From a virus: 64,000 nt of DNA. The notes beneath the pieces are model-generated. The model had not been told where the DNA came from, did no database searches, and was given only the letters and a program-made list of their open reading frames with translations. This document shows positions 56,510 to 63,999 of this stretch, one piece after another. Both the position numbers and the translations under genes were made by a program. The stretch's first letter is position 1. The number at the start of each line of letters is the position of its first letter. The stretch lies in IMG/VR virus record IMGVR_UViG_3300035169_000087, positions 1-64,000 of that record; one strand, written 5' to 3'.

Positions 56510-56952
56510 GGCGCGATCCCCCGGTCCCACGTGTACAGCGGCTCGCCGTCCCCGTCCTCGCTCTCGTACTCGGTCACGAACGCGTCGTAGCCCTCGCCGG
56601 CCAGGATCCGTACCGTCTGGTCAATGACCCACGCCTTGTGGTGGTCGCCGTCGGTCTGGCCGTCGCCCGCGAGTAGTTCCAGGGCGAGTTGCACGCGCTC
56701 CGTGTCGGTCTCGGCCTGCTGGCGTTCGAACACGCCCCATACGCGCTTGCCGCCGCTGTGTGCGTCGTCGAGCAGCCAGCCGCGGTTGTCGTCGTCGCGG
56801 TGCGGCACGGGAAGCCAGTGGGCTTCCTCGTCGCTCGCGGGCCCCGTCTGGACGGCTCGCGCGATGGCGGACTGCTTCGTGGCGAACCCGTAGGTGACCT
56901 CGGCGCAGGCGTCGGGGTGGTCCCAGTGGTACAGGTCGAACACGGTCCTCAT
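56506..56952 (-). CDS. Unknown acidic protein
   Basis: 148 residues from ATG 56952. VFDLYHWDHPDACAEVTYG and DAFVTEYESEDGDGE; soluble, acidic. The longer frame lacks protein character. A 50-base gap lies upstream. Confidence 0.5.
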   Translation of the reverse strand: MRTVFDLYHWDHPDACAEVTYGFATKQSAIARAVQTGPASDEEAHWLPVPHRDDDNRGWLLDDAHSGGKRVWGVFERQQAETDTERVQLALELLAGDGQTDGDHHKAWVIDQTVRILAGEGYDAFVTEYESEDGDGEPLYTWDRGIAP

Positions 56953-57002
56953 GCTGGCACTCCGAGCTGGGCGTCGTGGTTGTCGGCGGGGTGCGTTCTG
57001 TG

Positions 57003-57263
57003 CTACCACCAGGAGTCGAGCACGTCCCCGTTGTATGTCGCCGCCTCGTAGTATCCGATCTCGCCGCAGTACTCGGACAGGCACGCGAGCGCCCGGTGCA
57101 CTTGGCACTGGTGCAGGGGCTCACCGGTGGCGCGCTCGGGGTCGGTGTGGGCGAGGACGAAGCGTTCCCGGTCCGTCCAGGCGAGGTGCCCGGTGATGGT
57201 TAGTTCGCGTTGGCGGGCTTTGACGGTGTCGATCGACGGGCAGCCGTCTGCGGTGTCGGTCAC
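57003..57263 (-). CDS. Small protein
   Basis: 86 residues from GTG overlap. ARQRELTITGHLAWTDRERF and CQVHRALACLSEYCGE. Unknown. Confidence 0.5.
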   Translation of the reverse strand: MTDTADGCPSIDTVKARQRELTITGHLAWTDRERFVLAHTDPERATGEPLHQCQVHRALACLSEYCGEIGYYEAATYNGDVLDSWW

Positions 57264-57673
57264 GGCGCGGTCCTCTCGCTCTCGGCGGTGTCGAGGGCGT
57301 CGTCGGTGCGCCACCGATGCGAACAGCGTCCGCACGTGCGGTGGAAGTGCCCGGTGTCGCGGTTCTCCGGCGCGATCGAGCCCCAGTCGCCGGAGCAGTA
57401 TTCGATCGCGACGTCGGGGCTGCCGCACTTGCGGCACGGCAGGTCGGGCACCTGGGGCGGCGGGTTGCCGGTCCACGGGTCCTCGTTGAGCGCGGCGGTG
57501 AGTTGTGTGCTGGCGTCGGTGAATGCGGCTTGGGCGAACTTCACGCGCTGTGCGTCGTCGGGCCCGTAGGTGGTGGGTGCGTAGGTGGCCCAGTGTTCGG
57601 CGAGTGCGCGGGCGCGGGTGAGGTGGGCTTCGGCGGTTAGGGCGCGGCGGCGCCAGTCCTCGGTGTCGGTCAT
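57260..57673 (-). CDS. Zinc-ribbon protein
   Basis: 137 residues from ATG. Coil (ALTAEAHLTRARALAEHWAT) and C-terminal ribbon CRKCGSPDVAIEYC ... CGRCSHRWR. First gene of a leftward operon, divergent from the Nudix pair. Confidence 0.55.
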   Translation of the reverse strand: MTDTEDWRRRALTAEAHLTRARALAEHWATYAPTTYGPDDAQRVKFAQAAFTDASTQLTAALNEDPWTGNPPPQVPDLPCRKCGSPDVAIEYCSGDWGSIAPENRDTGHFHRTCGRCSHRWRTDDALDTAESERTAP

Positions 57674-57708
57674 GGCCGTGTTCCTGTCTGGGTGCATCGG
57701 GCTGGCAA

Positions 57709-57737
57709 GTGACTCAGCGCTCTGGCGCTTGTACGGT
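57709..57737 (+). promoter_or_regulatory. Promoter of the Nudix operon
   Basis: GTGACT (57709-57714) and TACGGT (57732-57737) are spaced by exactly 17, a fair actinobacterial promoter. Confidence 0.5.
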
Positions 57738-57765
57738 ACGAGGCGGGCGAGCGGAGGACGGTCGC

Positions 57766-58422
57766 GTGGTCGTGGTCGAGCGGTGGACCGGCGGGCGGGC
57801 GTGCCTGCTGCAGGCCGCACTGCGCCACACCAACGCCGGGTTCGCGCAGGATCTGGGTGTCGGGGTGCGCACTGTGGCCGGGTGGCATGAGATGCCGAGT
57901 CTGGTGCCGCGCACGGAGGTGCAGCAGCTCCTCGATATCGCGTTGGAGCGGGCGTCCGGGGCGGCGCAGGAGCGTTTCGCGCGGCTGCAGGCTGAGGCTG
58001 CCCCGGCTGGTGGCGCGCAGGCCCTGACGGTGGCTGTCGCGGTCGTACAGCGCGCGGACAGCGTGCTGCTGGTGTGTCGGCGCGACGAGTCCGCGTCGGG
58101 GCTGCGCTGGCAATTCCCCGCGGGGGTCGTCAAGCCTGGCGCGGATCCGGGTGCGGTGGCCGTGTCCGAGACGCTGGGTGAGACCGGCGTGCATGCTGCG
58201 GTACGGGCCCACCTCGGCCGGCGCGTGCACCCGCTGACCGGCGTGGTCTGCGAGTACGTGCTGTGCGACTACCTGACCGGGCAGGCCCGTAACGCCGACA
58301 CGCTGGAGAACCTGGATGCGACGTGGGTACCGATCGCTAGCCTGGCCAGGTTCGTTCCCCTGGACGCCGTGTACCCGCCGATCCTGACCGCACTGGAGAG
58401 CGACCGTGACGCAGCCGACTGA
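57766..58422 (+). CDS. HTH-Nudix fusion with degenerate Nudix box
   Basis: 218 residues from GTG with GGAGGAC upstream. Residues 10-45 look like an XRE-type HTH (LLQAALRHTNAGFAQDLGVG, VRTVAGW). The Nudix domain (about 85-215) has LRWQFPAGVVKPGADPGAVA, then SETLGETGV, where the box REUxEE has lost its Arg and one Glu. It probably binds a nucleotide ligand without hydrolysing it and regulates transcription, like NrtR-type sensors. This function is inferred. Confidence 0.65.
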   Translation: MVVVERWTGGRACLLQAALRHTNAGFAQDLGVGVRTVAGWHEMPSLVPRTEVQQLLDIALERASGAAQERFARLQAEAAPAGGAQALTVAVAVVQRADSVLLVCRRDESASGLRWQFPAGVVKPGADPGAVAVSETLGETGVHAAVRAHLGRRVHPLTGVVCEYVLCDYLTGQARNADTLENLDATWVPIASLARFVPLDAVYPPILTALESDRDAAD

Positions 58423-58822
58423 GGCCGACGCCAAGCCGCCGATCGCCGCTGCGGTGGTTGTGCAGGACGGGACGGTGCTGCTGGTGCGCCGCCGGGTCGC
58501 GGAGGGCACGCTGCTGTGGCAGCTGCCTGCGGGGGCGGTGGAGGACGGTGAGAGCCCGGAAGACGCTGCGGTGCGGGAAACCCTCGAGGAGACCGGCCTG
58601 AGCGTCGAGGCGGTGCGGATGCTCGGCCAGCGCACGCACCCGGCCACCGGCCGCGAAATGTCGTACTGGGCGTGCGAGGTCGTCGCGGGGCTGGCTACGG
58701 TCGCTGACCGCGACGAGTTGGACGCGGTCGCGTGGGTCGCGCTGGACGGGCTCGAGGCGCACGTCCCGGGCGGGTTCTTCGAGCCCGTACAGGAGTACCT
58801 GATCGCGGCACTGAAGCACTGA
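58406..58822 (+). CDS. Nudix hydrolase
   Basis: 138 residues from GTG inside the end of the previous gene. Complete Nudix box: GAVEDGESPEDAAVRE, followed by TLEETGL. It should cleave a nucleoside diphosphate derivative (for example an oxidised nucleotide or NAD-related compound). Paralogue of the domain in the gene before it. Confidence 0.85.
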   Translation: MTQPTEADAKPPIAAAVVVQDGTVLLVRRRVAEGTLLWQLPAGAVEDGESPEDAAVRETLEETGLSVEAVRMLGQRTHPATGREMSYWACEVVAGLATVADRDELDAVAWVALDGLEAHVPGGFFEPVQEYLIAALKH

Positions 58823-58850
58823 GCCGCGCCGTGCTCGCCGCCTGACCCGA

Positions 58851-59213
58851 TCACAGGGCGCTGCGTCCCTCGGCCTCGCCCGAGCAGCCCAGGCAGGGCG
58901 TCTGGTCGTAGCCGGTGGCGCGGCAGTTGTGGCAGCCCTTGCCGGGCACGTCGGGTGCGGGCGAGCACACGACGCACACGTGCGAGCGTCCGCACGGGAA
59001 CTCCACTACGCGCGGGTCCTTCGCGTAGGGCCATACGCCACTGGCCTTCTCGGCGGCGCGCTTCTCGTGCAGCCGCTCCAGGTAGTCGATGACGCGTCCG
59101 ACGCGGCGGTGTTCCGCGCGGGCGTCCTTGAGCATGGCGGCGATGGCGTCGGGCGACGCGTGGATCTCGAAACGCTCCCGGCCGCGACTCTGTACGTCCC
59201 AGTGTGCGGGCAT
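58851..59213 (-). CDS. Protein with DnaJ-like zinc cluster
   Basis: 120 residues from ATG in TGATG overlap. Helical start (IAAMLKDARAEHRRVGRVID) and a C-terminal cluster CVVC ... GKGCHNCRATGYDQTPC, LGCSG, like the CxxCxGxG repeats of DnaJ zinc fingers. Confidence 0.55.
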   Translation of the reverse strand: MPAHWDVQSRGRERFEIHASPDAIAAMLKDARAEHRRVGRVIDYLERLHEKRAAEKASGVWPYAKDPRVVEFPCGRSHVCVVCSPAPDVPGKGCHNCRATGYDQTPCLGCSGEAEGRSAL

Positions 59214-59656
59214 CACGCACCGTCCTCGTGCGGGTAGGTGCCGGGTGTCGGCGGCATGAGTTTCGGGGTGGACAGGCCGTGGAACACGGCGTCCAAGCTG
59301 TCCTTCGGCTCCCGGTATTCCTCGGTGACGCTCCAGCCGTGCTGGTCGAGCCAGGTGACCCACTCGTACAGCTGCGCGACCGCGCCGGGTCCGTGGCCGA
59401 GGACGGCCATGCAGTCGTGTTTGTGGTAGGCGTCTTCGGGGGTCCACGGCCAGGGGTCGGGTTGCGGGTCGAGGTCGTAGATGTGGCTGTAGTCGAGGTA
59501 GTTGCTGCCGAGGGTGATGCCGACGCAGTCGCGCCCGATGCCGCAGGTTCCGGCGAATTGGGCGGTCGCGCCGTGGCGTGCGGCCCAGGCGGTGATGGCG
59601 AGGACGTGTTGGGGGTCGACTCCGGCGAGCGGGTCGGTGGTTTCTTCGGTGGTCAC
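59213..59656 (-). CDS. Unknown acidic protein
   Basis: 147 residues from GTG 59656 with AGGAGG upstream. DPQHVLAITAWAARHGATA, CGIGRDCVGITLG, WVTWLDQHGWSV. Shares its leader with the gene at 61523. Confidence 0.55.
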   Translation of the reverse strand: MTTEETTDPLAGVDPQHVLAITAWAARHGATAQFAGTCGIGRDCVGITLGSNYLDYSHIYDLDPQPDPWPWTPEDAYHKHDCMAVLGHGPGAVAQLYEWVTWLDQHGWSVTEEYREPKDSLDAVFHGLSTPKLMPPTPGTYPHEDGA

Positions 59657-59690
59657 GGGTTCCTCCTGGGGGTCGTTCGATGGTTGCACC
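59652..59690 (-). repeat. Leader repeat, copy 1 (other copy 61935-61973)
   Basis: The 39 bases ending in GTGAC of each gene start are identical at 34 positions in both places, including ATCGA, CGAC and AGGAGGAACC. A shared translation leader or regulatory element for two separate leftward operons. Confidence 0.6.
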
Positions 59691-59802
59691 GGGACGCAGC
59701 CAGGCGCGCACGGTTTGCGCGGCTGGTCACGGTCGCGTCACGGCTGGGGCAGTGCACTGACAGCGGCGCTACGGTGCGTGGACCGGCATCGAGGGGTGGG
59801 GT

Positions 59803-60315
59803 ATGGCTGACAGCGGTCCGAAGCGGGGCGTGGGGTATTGGCTGCTCAAGCACGGCACGTTCACGGTGCTGGTGTCGATCGGGTTGTTGTTCCTGGCGGC
59901 GTTCGGGCTGATCAAGGCGACGGGGTTCCGGCAGTATCACGCGCCGGCGGATAGCGGGGCCGGGGTGGTGGTGTCGAGTGGTCCGGCCGCGGTGGGCAGC
60001 ACGCAGGCCGCTGCCCCGCCAGCCAGTGCCGCAGCGTCCCCGGCGCAGATGCTCGCGGACCTGGACGGTGACACGCAGCCTGTCGCGGACTATCAGGCCG
60101 CACTGGACGCGCTGGGTCCGAAGTGCACGCAGGATGAGGCGCACGTCGCCGCCCTGGGTAACGCCGGGTACGAGGACCTGATCAAGAACGGGGTGAACGA
60201 CGAGACGCGGCTGTCGGTGCTCAAGCACCTGTCGGATTCGATCCCGGCGAGTCTCGGGCGCACGGACTGCGTGGGCATCCTCTCGGGCTACCTCGTGCTG
60301 CGCGAACAAGGCTGA
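59803..60315 (+). CDS. Single-span exported protein
   Basis: 170 residues from ATG with GGGGTGGGG upstream. Membrane anchor at about 18-40 (TVLVSIGLLFLAAFGLI), Ala/Ser-rich stalk, then a small helical domain with two Cys (CTQDEAHVAALG, DCVGILSGYL) that could form a disulfide outside the cell. An isolated rightward gene among leftward ones; moron-like. Confidence 0.6.
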   Translation: MADSGPKRGVGYWLLKHGTFTVLVSIGLLFLAAFGLIKATGFRQYHAPADSGAGVVVSSGPAAVGSTQAAAPPASAAASPAQMLADLDGDTQPVADYQAALDALGPKCTQDEAHVAALGNAGYEDLIKNGVNDETRLSVLKHLSDSIPASLGRTDCVGILSGYLVLREQG

Positions 60316-60341
60316 GACGGCTCGCCGAACACAGGCGCCGG

Positions 60342-60410
60342 TTACAGGCCCGCGCACTCCCGGACCCACGCGATGGCCCGGCGTTCCCAGCCCATCAGCG
60401 CAGGGAACAC
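60342..60410 (-). pseudogene. Possible gene remnant after the toxin
   Basis: 22 codons from GTG reading FPALMGWERRAIAWVRECAGL before TAA. This looks like a genuine protein end but has no body; the toxin gene stops 16 bases upstream. Weak. Confidence 0.25.
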
Positions 60411-60425
60411 CGGGCCATAGAAGCG

Positions 60426-60746
60426 CTAGAGCGCCAGCGCCGAACGCAGTCCGGCCGCTACGCGCAGCATCGTGCCCGGCGTGAGCGCACCGCCGTCGCG
60501 TTTGACCTCGTCCGCGTACATGACGGCGATGTTGTCGCACAGGACCCGGCCGACCAGCGGGTCCTGCGGCGCGAGTTCGATGATGCTGTCGAGACGCGGC
60601 TTGGTCGTGGTCGTGATCCGTACCACTAGCGCGCTGCCCAGCCGGGCATTGCGCCCGTTGTTGCTCACAACCAGGTACGGCTTGTCGCCGCGCCCCAGGT
60701 CGGCGTAGTAGATCCTGCCTCGGGTCAGTCCGGGGACTGCTGGCAA
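60426..60746 (-). CDS. MazF/PemK-type toxin
   Basis: 106 residues from TTG, three bases after the antitoxin stop. LTRGRIYYADLGRGDKPYLV, then VVSNNGRNARLG and VVRITTTTKPR have the MazF beta-barrel order (RGxI...DLG...RP.LVVSN...). MazF cleaves RNA at short sites. The basic loop and the late GRVLCDNI strand are present, so it is probably active. Confidence 0.8.
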   Translation of the reverse strand: MPAVPGLTRGRIYYADLGRGDKPYLVVSNNGRNARLGSALVVRITTTTKPRLDSIIELAPQDPLVGRVLCDNIAVMYADEVKRDGGALTPGTMLRVAAGLRSALAL

Positions 60747-60749
60747 GGC

Positions 60750-61046
60750 TCAGTCCTCCGTGTCGCGCACGCGCTTGCGCATGGCGGCTTCGTAGGCGCG
60801 GTCCTCGTCGTCCTGCATGGCTGCCAGTGCCGCGTAGCCGTGGTCCTGTACGCGTTCCTTGACGGCGGTCAGGCCGAGGTGCAGGAGTGCCTGGAGGGTG
60901 GCTGCTTCGGAGCGGGTGGCGTCGGGGCCGGCGAGTTCGGTCAGGGCGTCGTGGACGGGCGTGCCGTCGGTGCGGGCTTGGGTGAGCGCGGCTTGTTCGT
61001 CGGGGGTGAGGGGGACGCTCTTGCGGATCGTTTCGGCGGCGGTCAT
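60750..61046 (-). CDS. Antitoxin of the MazF pair
   Basis: 98 residues from ATG, overlapping palindromic operator DNA upstream. AAETIRKSVPLTPDEQAAL is a ribbon-helix-helix-like start; the acidic C-terminus (AAMQDDEDRAYEAA) would wrap the toxin. Upstream of and coupled to the toxin gene. Confidence 0.7.
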   Translation of the reverse strand: MTAAETIRKSVPLTPDEQAALTQARTDGTPVHDALTELAGPDATRSEAATLQALLHLGLTAVKERVQDHGYAALAAMQDDEDRAYEAAMRKRVRDTED

Positions 61047-61082
61047 GCATCAGATGATGCTGCAATTCGTGCTGCAATTCAA
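61047..61082 (-). promoter_or_regulatory. Promoter and operator of the toxin-antitoxin pair
   Basis: Leftward TTGAAT (61077-61082) and CATCAT (61054-61059), spacing 17. The palindrome GCATCA-GA-TGATGC (61047-61060) covers the -10, and CTGCAATTC is repeated at 61060-61068 and 61072-61080. Fits autorepression by the antitoxin. Confidence 0.6.
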
Positions 61083-61097
61083 CCGGGTTGGTGGCGG

Positions 61098-61526
61098 TCA
61101 TTCGGCGAGCCGTTCCAGTGCGCGCTCGTTGCGGTTCATGGTGTCGCGCAGTCGGGCGGCGAACTCGGGGTCCTCACGCCGCTGCGCGATCCGCTCGTCA
61201 AGGTCGGGCTCCTCGCAGTCGCCGGGTTCGATGACGATCGACGCCCCGGTGAGGTCGGGTGTGCCGTCCGGGTGTAGCGGCGAGGTGGGTTCGGGTGGTG
61301 GTGCGAGGCGTTGGGCGCGGCGTGCTTTCATGCGGGCGAGCCGTTGCGCGTCGGTGGGCTTGGTCCACTGGTGCCAGCTGGCCGAGGCGCGGTATCGCAG
61401 GTAGTGGCCGTACTGCGGGATGCCGCACCATCGGCAGCCGTCAGGTGTGGGTGTCTCGCCGGTCTTGGTCCAGTGTGTGGGCGAGTACCGCAGGCCCGTG
61501 GCCTGGTCGATCGTAACGAGGGTCAC
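61098..61526 (-). CDS. Unknown basic protein
   Basis: 142 residues from GTG overlap. CRWCGIPQYGHYLRYRAS and DAQRLARMKARRAQRL; a later segment DLTGASIVIEPGD is shared with the gene at 55318. Function unknown. Confidence 0.55.
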   Translation of the reverse strand: MTLVTIDQATGLRYSPTHWTKTGETPTPDGCRWCGIPQYGHYLRYRASASWHQWTKPTDAQRLARMKARRAQRLAPPPEPTSPLHPDGTPDLTGASIVIEPGDCEEPDLDERIAQRREDPEFAARLRDTMNRNERALERLAE

Positions 61527-61939
61527 GGCTCAGTCCTCCTGGTGGCCGGTCCGGCCGCCCGTGCCCGCGAGTGGGGGCGTGGGATCGGCAGCGGGCAGCC
61601 TGCGGCGTGCCACGCCAGCACGTCGGCCGCGGTCATGCCGTTCACGATGACGTCCGGGGCGGCTTTCTTGGCGAGTTCCAGCGCCTCCTCCAGCGGGAAG
61701 CGGTGCTCGGCGAGCCATTCGTCCTCGCGCTCGGAGGGGATGTGCTCGTAGTCCCATTCGCCGTTGCGGCTGAGGCAGTTGGACCAGCGTTTGATGGCCC
61801 ACAGTCCGCGGCCGCGGTATTCGACGGTCAGTTCCCAGCTGTTGGCGTCGGGGGTCTCGTCGGGTAGGCAGGTGACGGTGTAGGCGGTCGGGTAGGCGGC
61901 GGGGTGTTCGGGGCTTGCTGATGGCCGCAGGTGTGTCAC
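61523..61939 (-). CDS. Unknown protein
   Basis: 138 residues from GTG with AGGAGGAACCA upstream. WELTVEYRGRGLWAIKRWSN and DEWLAEHRFPLEEALELAKK. First gene of its operon, next to the repeat-rich gap. Confidence 0.55.
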   Translation of the reverse strand: MTHLRPSASPEHPAAYPTAYTVTCLPDETPDANSWELTVEYRGRGLWAIKRWSNCLSRNGEWDYEHIPSEREDEWLAEHRFPLEEALELAKKAAPDVIVNGMTAADVLAWHAAGCPLPIPRPHSRARAAGPATRRTEP

Positions 61940-61982
61940 TGGTTCCTCCTGAGAGTCGATCGATGGTCGCACCGGCGGCGGG

Positions 61983-62160
61983 CGTATGCGCAGCGTTTCC
62001 GCAGGTCAGCGAGCCGTGTACCCCTGCCGCCGTATTTCCGCAGGTCAGAGGCGGTGTGTACCCCTGTGTAGGCTTTTCCGAAACTCCCACGTATGCGCAT
62101 GGGTGGAGAAAACCGGAAACCCCTACACAGGGGTACACTCCCGCAGGTCACAGCGTTTCC
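61983..62160. repeat. Repeat-rich intergenic region, candidate second origin or control region
   Basis: Motifs: CGTATGCGCA (61983-61992, 62090-62099). TTTCCGCAGGTCAG (61996-62009, 62035-62048), with a shorter CCGCAGGTCA (62141-62150). GTGTACCCCTG (62016-62026, 62056-62066) and its inverse (62128-62138). CAGCGTTTCC (61991-62000, 62151-62160). The array stops at the end of the SF3 helicase gene. Confidence 0.6.
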
Positions 62161-63611
62161 CCCGTGTCCCCGCCAGCCAGCATCAGACCGGGATAGACGT
62201 AGCCGGCACTCGTGCGCTTCTTGGTGAACTCGCGCGCCGCCATCGACTCAGCGAAAGCGTTCTCAGTGCCCGGCTCCTCGCCGTTGTGCAGGCACCACGA
62301 CTTCCACGCCTCGAACAGCACCCGCGAGCGCCCGGCCGCAGTCGGATTCTTCACCGTCCGCTCCTCCAGGAACCGGCCCAGCGCGTCACTCGCCGCCTGG
62401 TACGCAGCAGTACGCGCCCTCACTGCTTCCGGCGGGTTCAGCCCTTCCTTGCAATAGGCCAGCCAGCCCTGATGCGCCCACGCGATCACCTCGGACGCGG
62501 CCAGTTTCAGCCGCTCCGGCAGGCTCCCGTCGCGCTCCTCCTCGGGGATCACCACGTCGAACGGCACGACGAGGATGCGCCGCCACACCGCCGGGTCGTC
62601 ACCGGACACCCTGGGCAGGTGGTTAGTCATCATGATCAGTGCGTGGGACGGGTCGAACGTGATCGGGTTGCGGTGCATCAGGTTCGCCTCGATCGGGTCG
62701 CCGCCCGTCAGCCGCTTCATCGTCGACTCGGAGAACCGGCGCTCCTTCTCCGTCTCCGAGCAGAACACCAGCCGCGCACCGCGCAGCCGCATCTTGAACG
62801 CGCCGTGCCGTTCGTGCTTGGACTCCATCAGCAGCGCGGGATCGACCTCGATCGCGTAGTCCCCGAACGCGGCGAGCAGCGCGTCGCGCAGCGTGCCCTT
62901 CCCGTTCGCTCCGGTCCCGGTGAAGATCGGCATGATGTGCTCGGTGACCTTCCCGGACATGCAGTAGCCAACCAGCCGTTGCACGAACGCGCGGATCTGC
63001 TCGTCGGGCAGGATGCGCTCCAGGAATGTGTGCCACTCGTGGCATCGGTCGCCGTTAAGCGCGCCGCCCGCGACCTTGGTGATCAGGTCCGTGCGGCCGT
63101 GCTTGCGGGTCTCCCCCGTGTGCAGGTCGAGCGTGCCGGCTGCGGTGTTGAACACGTACGGGTCGGCGTCCAGCCACTTCGGCGAGGTGGAGATCGGATG
63201 GAGGGCGGCTGCGATGCGGGCGATGCCCTCCATCGCCGATGCGCTCTCCATGCGCCGCAGCTCCTTGAACAGCGCGTTGCGCTGCTCCTTGTCCGCGACC
63301 GCCACGGCGTCTTGCAGTGCGCGCTGGATGGTGGCCTTGACGCTGCGGACCTCGACGCGCATGTCGTCTCTTAGCCAGCGGCATCCGTCCCAGGTGTGCC
63401 AGCCGAGGTCGTGCACGTGTCGTAGCGCGAGGGCGTGTTCGCTGGCGAAGCGTTCGGCCATGCGCAATTGCCCGCGGTGCTCGACGGGTTTCGTGGGTGG
63501 CTGGCCGGGATCTTCGGGCATCTCGGGTGCAGCGCCGTACTGCGCTTCGGCGGTTTCCCGCTCGAAAGCGCGCCATGCGGCGAACGCCTTGTTGTCGGCC
63601 AGTTCCGTCAC
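62148..63611 (-). CDS. SF3 helicase of the P4/D5 primase-helicase type
   Basis: 487 residues from GTG overlap. D5_N-like domain (about 100-215; WHTWDGCRWLRDD, YVFNTAAGTLDL) and SF3 motor: Walker A FTGTGANGKGTLRDALL, Walker B RLVFCSETEKERRFSES, motif C ALIMMTNHLPRV. The C-terminal wHTH-like part ends RTSAGYVYPGLM. No primase domain, so it must be encoded separately upstream (off the window). It would unwind DNA at an origin such as the adjoining repeats. Confidence 0.85.
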   Translation of the reverse strand: MTELADNKAFAAWRAFERETAEAQYGAAPEMPEDPGQPPTKPVEHRGQLRMAERFASEHALALRHVHDLGWHTWDGCRWLRDDMRVEVRSVKATIQRALQDAVAVADKEQRNALFKELRRMESASAMEGIARIAAALHPISTSPKWLDADPYVFNTAAGTLDLHTGETRKHGRTDLITKVAGGALNGDRCHEWHTFLERILPDEQIRAFVQRLVGYCMSGKVTEHIMPIFTGTGANGKGTLRDALLAAFGDYAIEVDPALLMESKHERHGAFKMRLRGARLVFCSETEKERRFSESTMKRLTGGDPIEANLMHRNPITFDPSHALIMMTNHLPRVSGDDPAVWRRILVVPFDVVIPEEERDGSLPERLKLAASEVIAWAHQGWLAYCKEGLNPPEAVRARTAAYQAASDALGRFLEERTVKNPTAAGRSRVLFEAWKSWCLHNGEEPGTENAFAESMAAREFTKKRTSAGYVYPGLMLAGGDTGETL

Positions 63612-63937
63612 TGTCCACCGTCCAGGATTTCGAGTTCGGCGGGCGTGAACCAGTCGCGCCAGGTGATGCCGTCGTGGTGGCCGCTACTGCGATCGATCGG
63701 TTCGGGGACGGTTCCTCGTAGCCGGTCGGCGTCACGGCGGATCGAGCGGGCGAGTTGAGCCCACCACTGCGCCACCTCGCGGTGCGCTGCGGCGTAACCG
63801 GCATCTAGTCCGTCCGCGTAGCCCATGGCGTACTGCTCGGCTTCGTTCAGCGCGTTGACACGCAACCGCCCGAGCTCAGCCGCGACGTCCGTCGCCTCGA
63901 CCACAACGCGCGGGCGATCGTCCAGTGCGGTCACCAT
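63608..63937 (-). CDS. Unknown protein
   Basis: 109 residues; ATG 63937 has GGAGGGGAGG directly upstream. Helical (ELGRLRVNALNEAEQYAMGY) with W-rich end (ITWRDWFTPAELEIL). Unknown. Confidence 0.55.
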   Translation of the reverse strand: MVTALDDRPRVVVEATDVAAELGRLRVNALNEAEQYAMGYADGLDAGYAAAHREVAQWWAQLARSIRRDADRLRGTVPEPIDRSSGHHDGITWRDWFTPAELEILDGGQ

Positions 63938-63999
63938 CCTCCCCTCCACCAGTAGCGCTGATCGAGACCCGCAGACTCCCGGATGTGCCCGCGCGCCAA
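63931..63999 (-). CDS. C-terminal end of an upstream gene, partial
   Basis: Open from the window edge, ending LARGHIRESAGLDQRYWWRG before TGA, with an ATGGTGA overlap onto the next gene. Could be the end of the primase partner of the SF3 helicase, judged only from position. Confidence 0.4.
   Translation of the reverse strand: MARGHIRESAGLDQRYWWRGGW

Noticed and set aside
48409-59775. TACGGT boxes at 48409, 57732 and 59770 as one shared promoter class
   Set aside because: The -10-like hexamer recurs, but only the 57732 copy has a -35 box at correct spacing; six bases at high GC may be chance.
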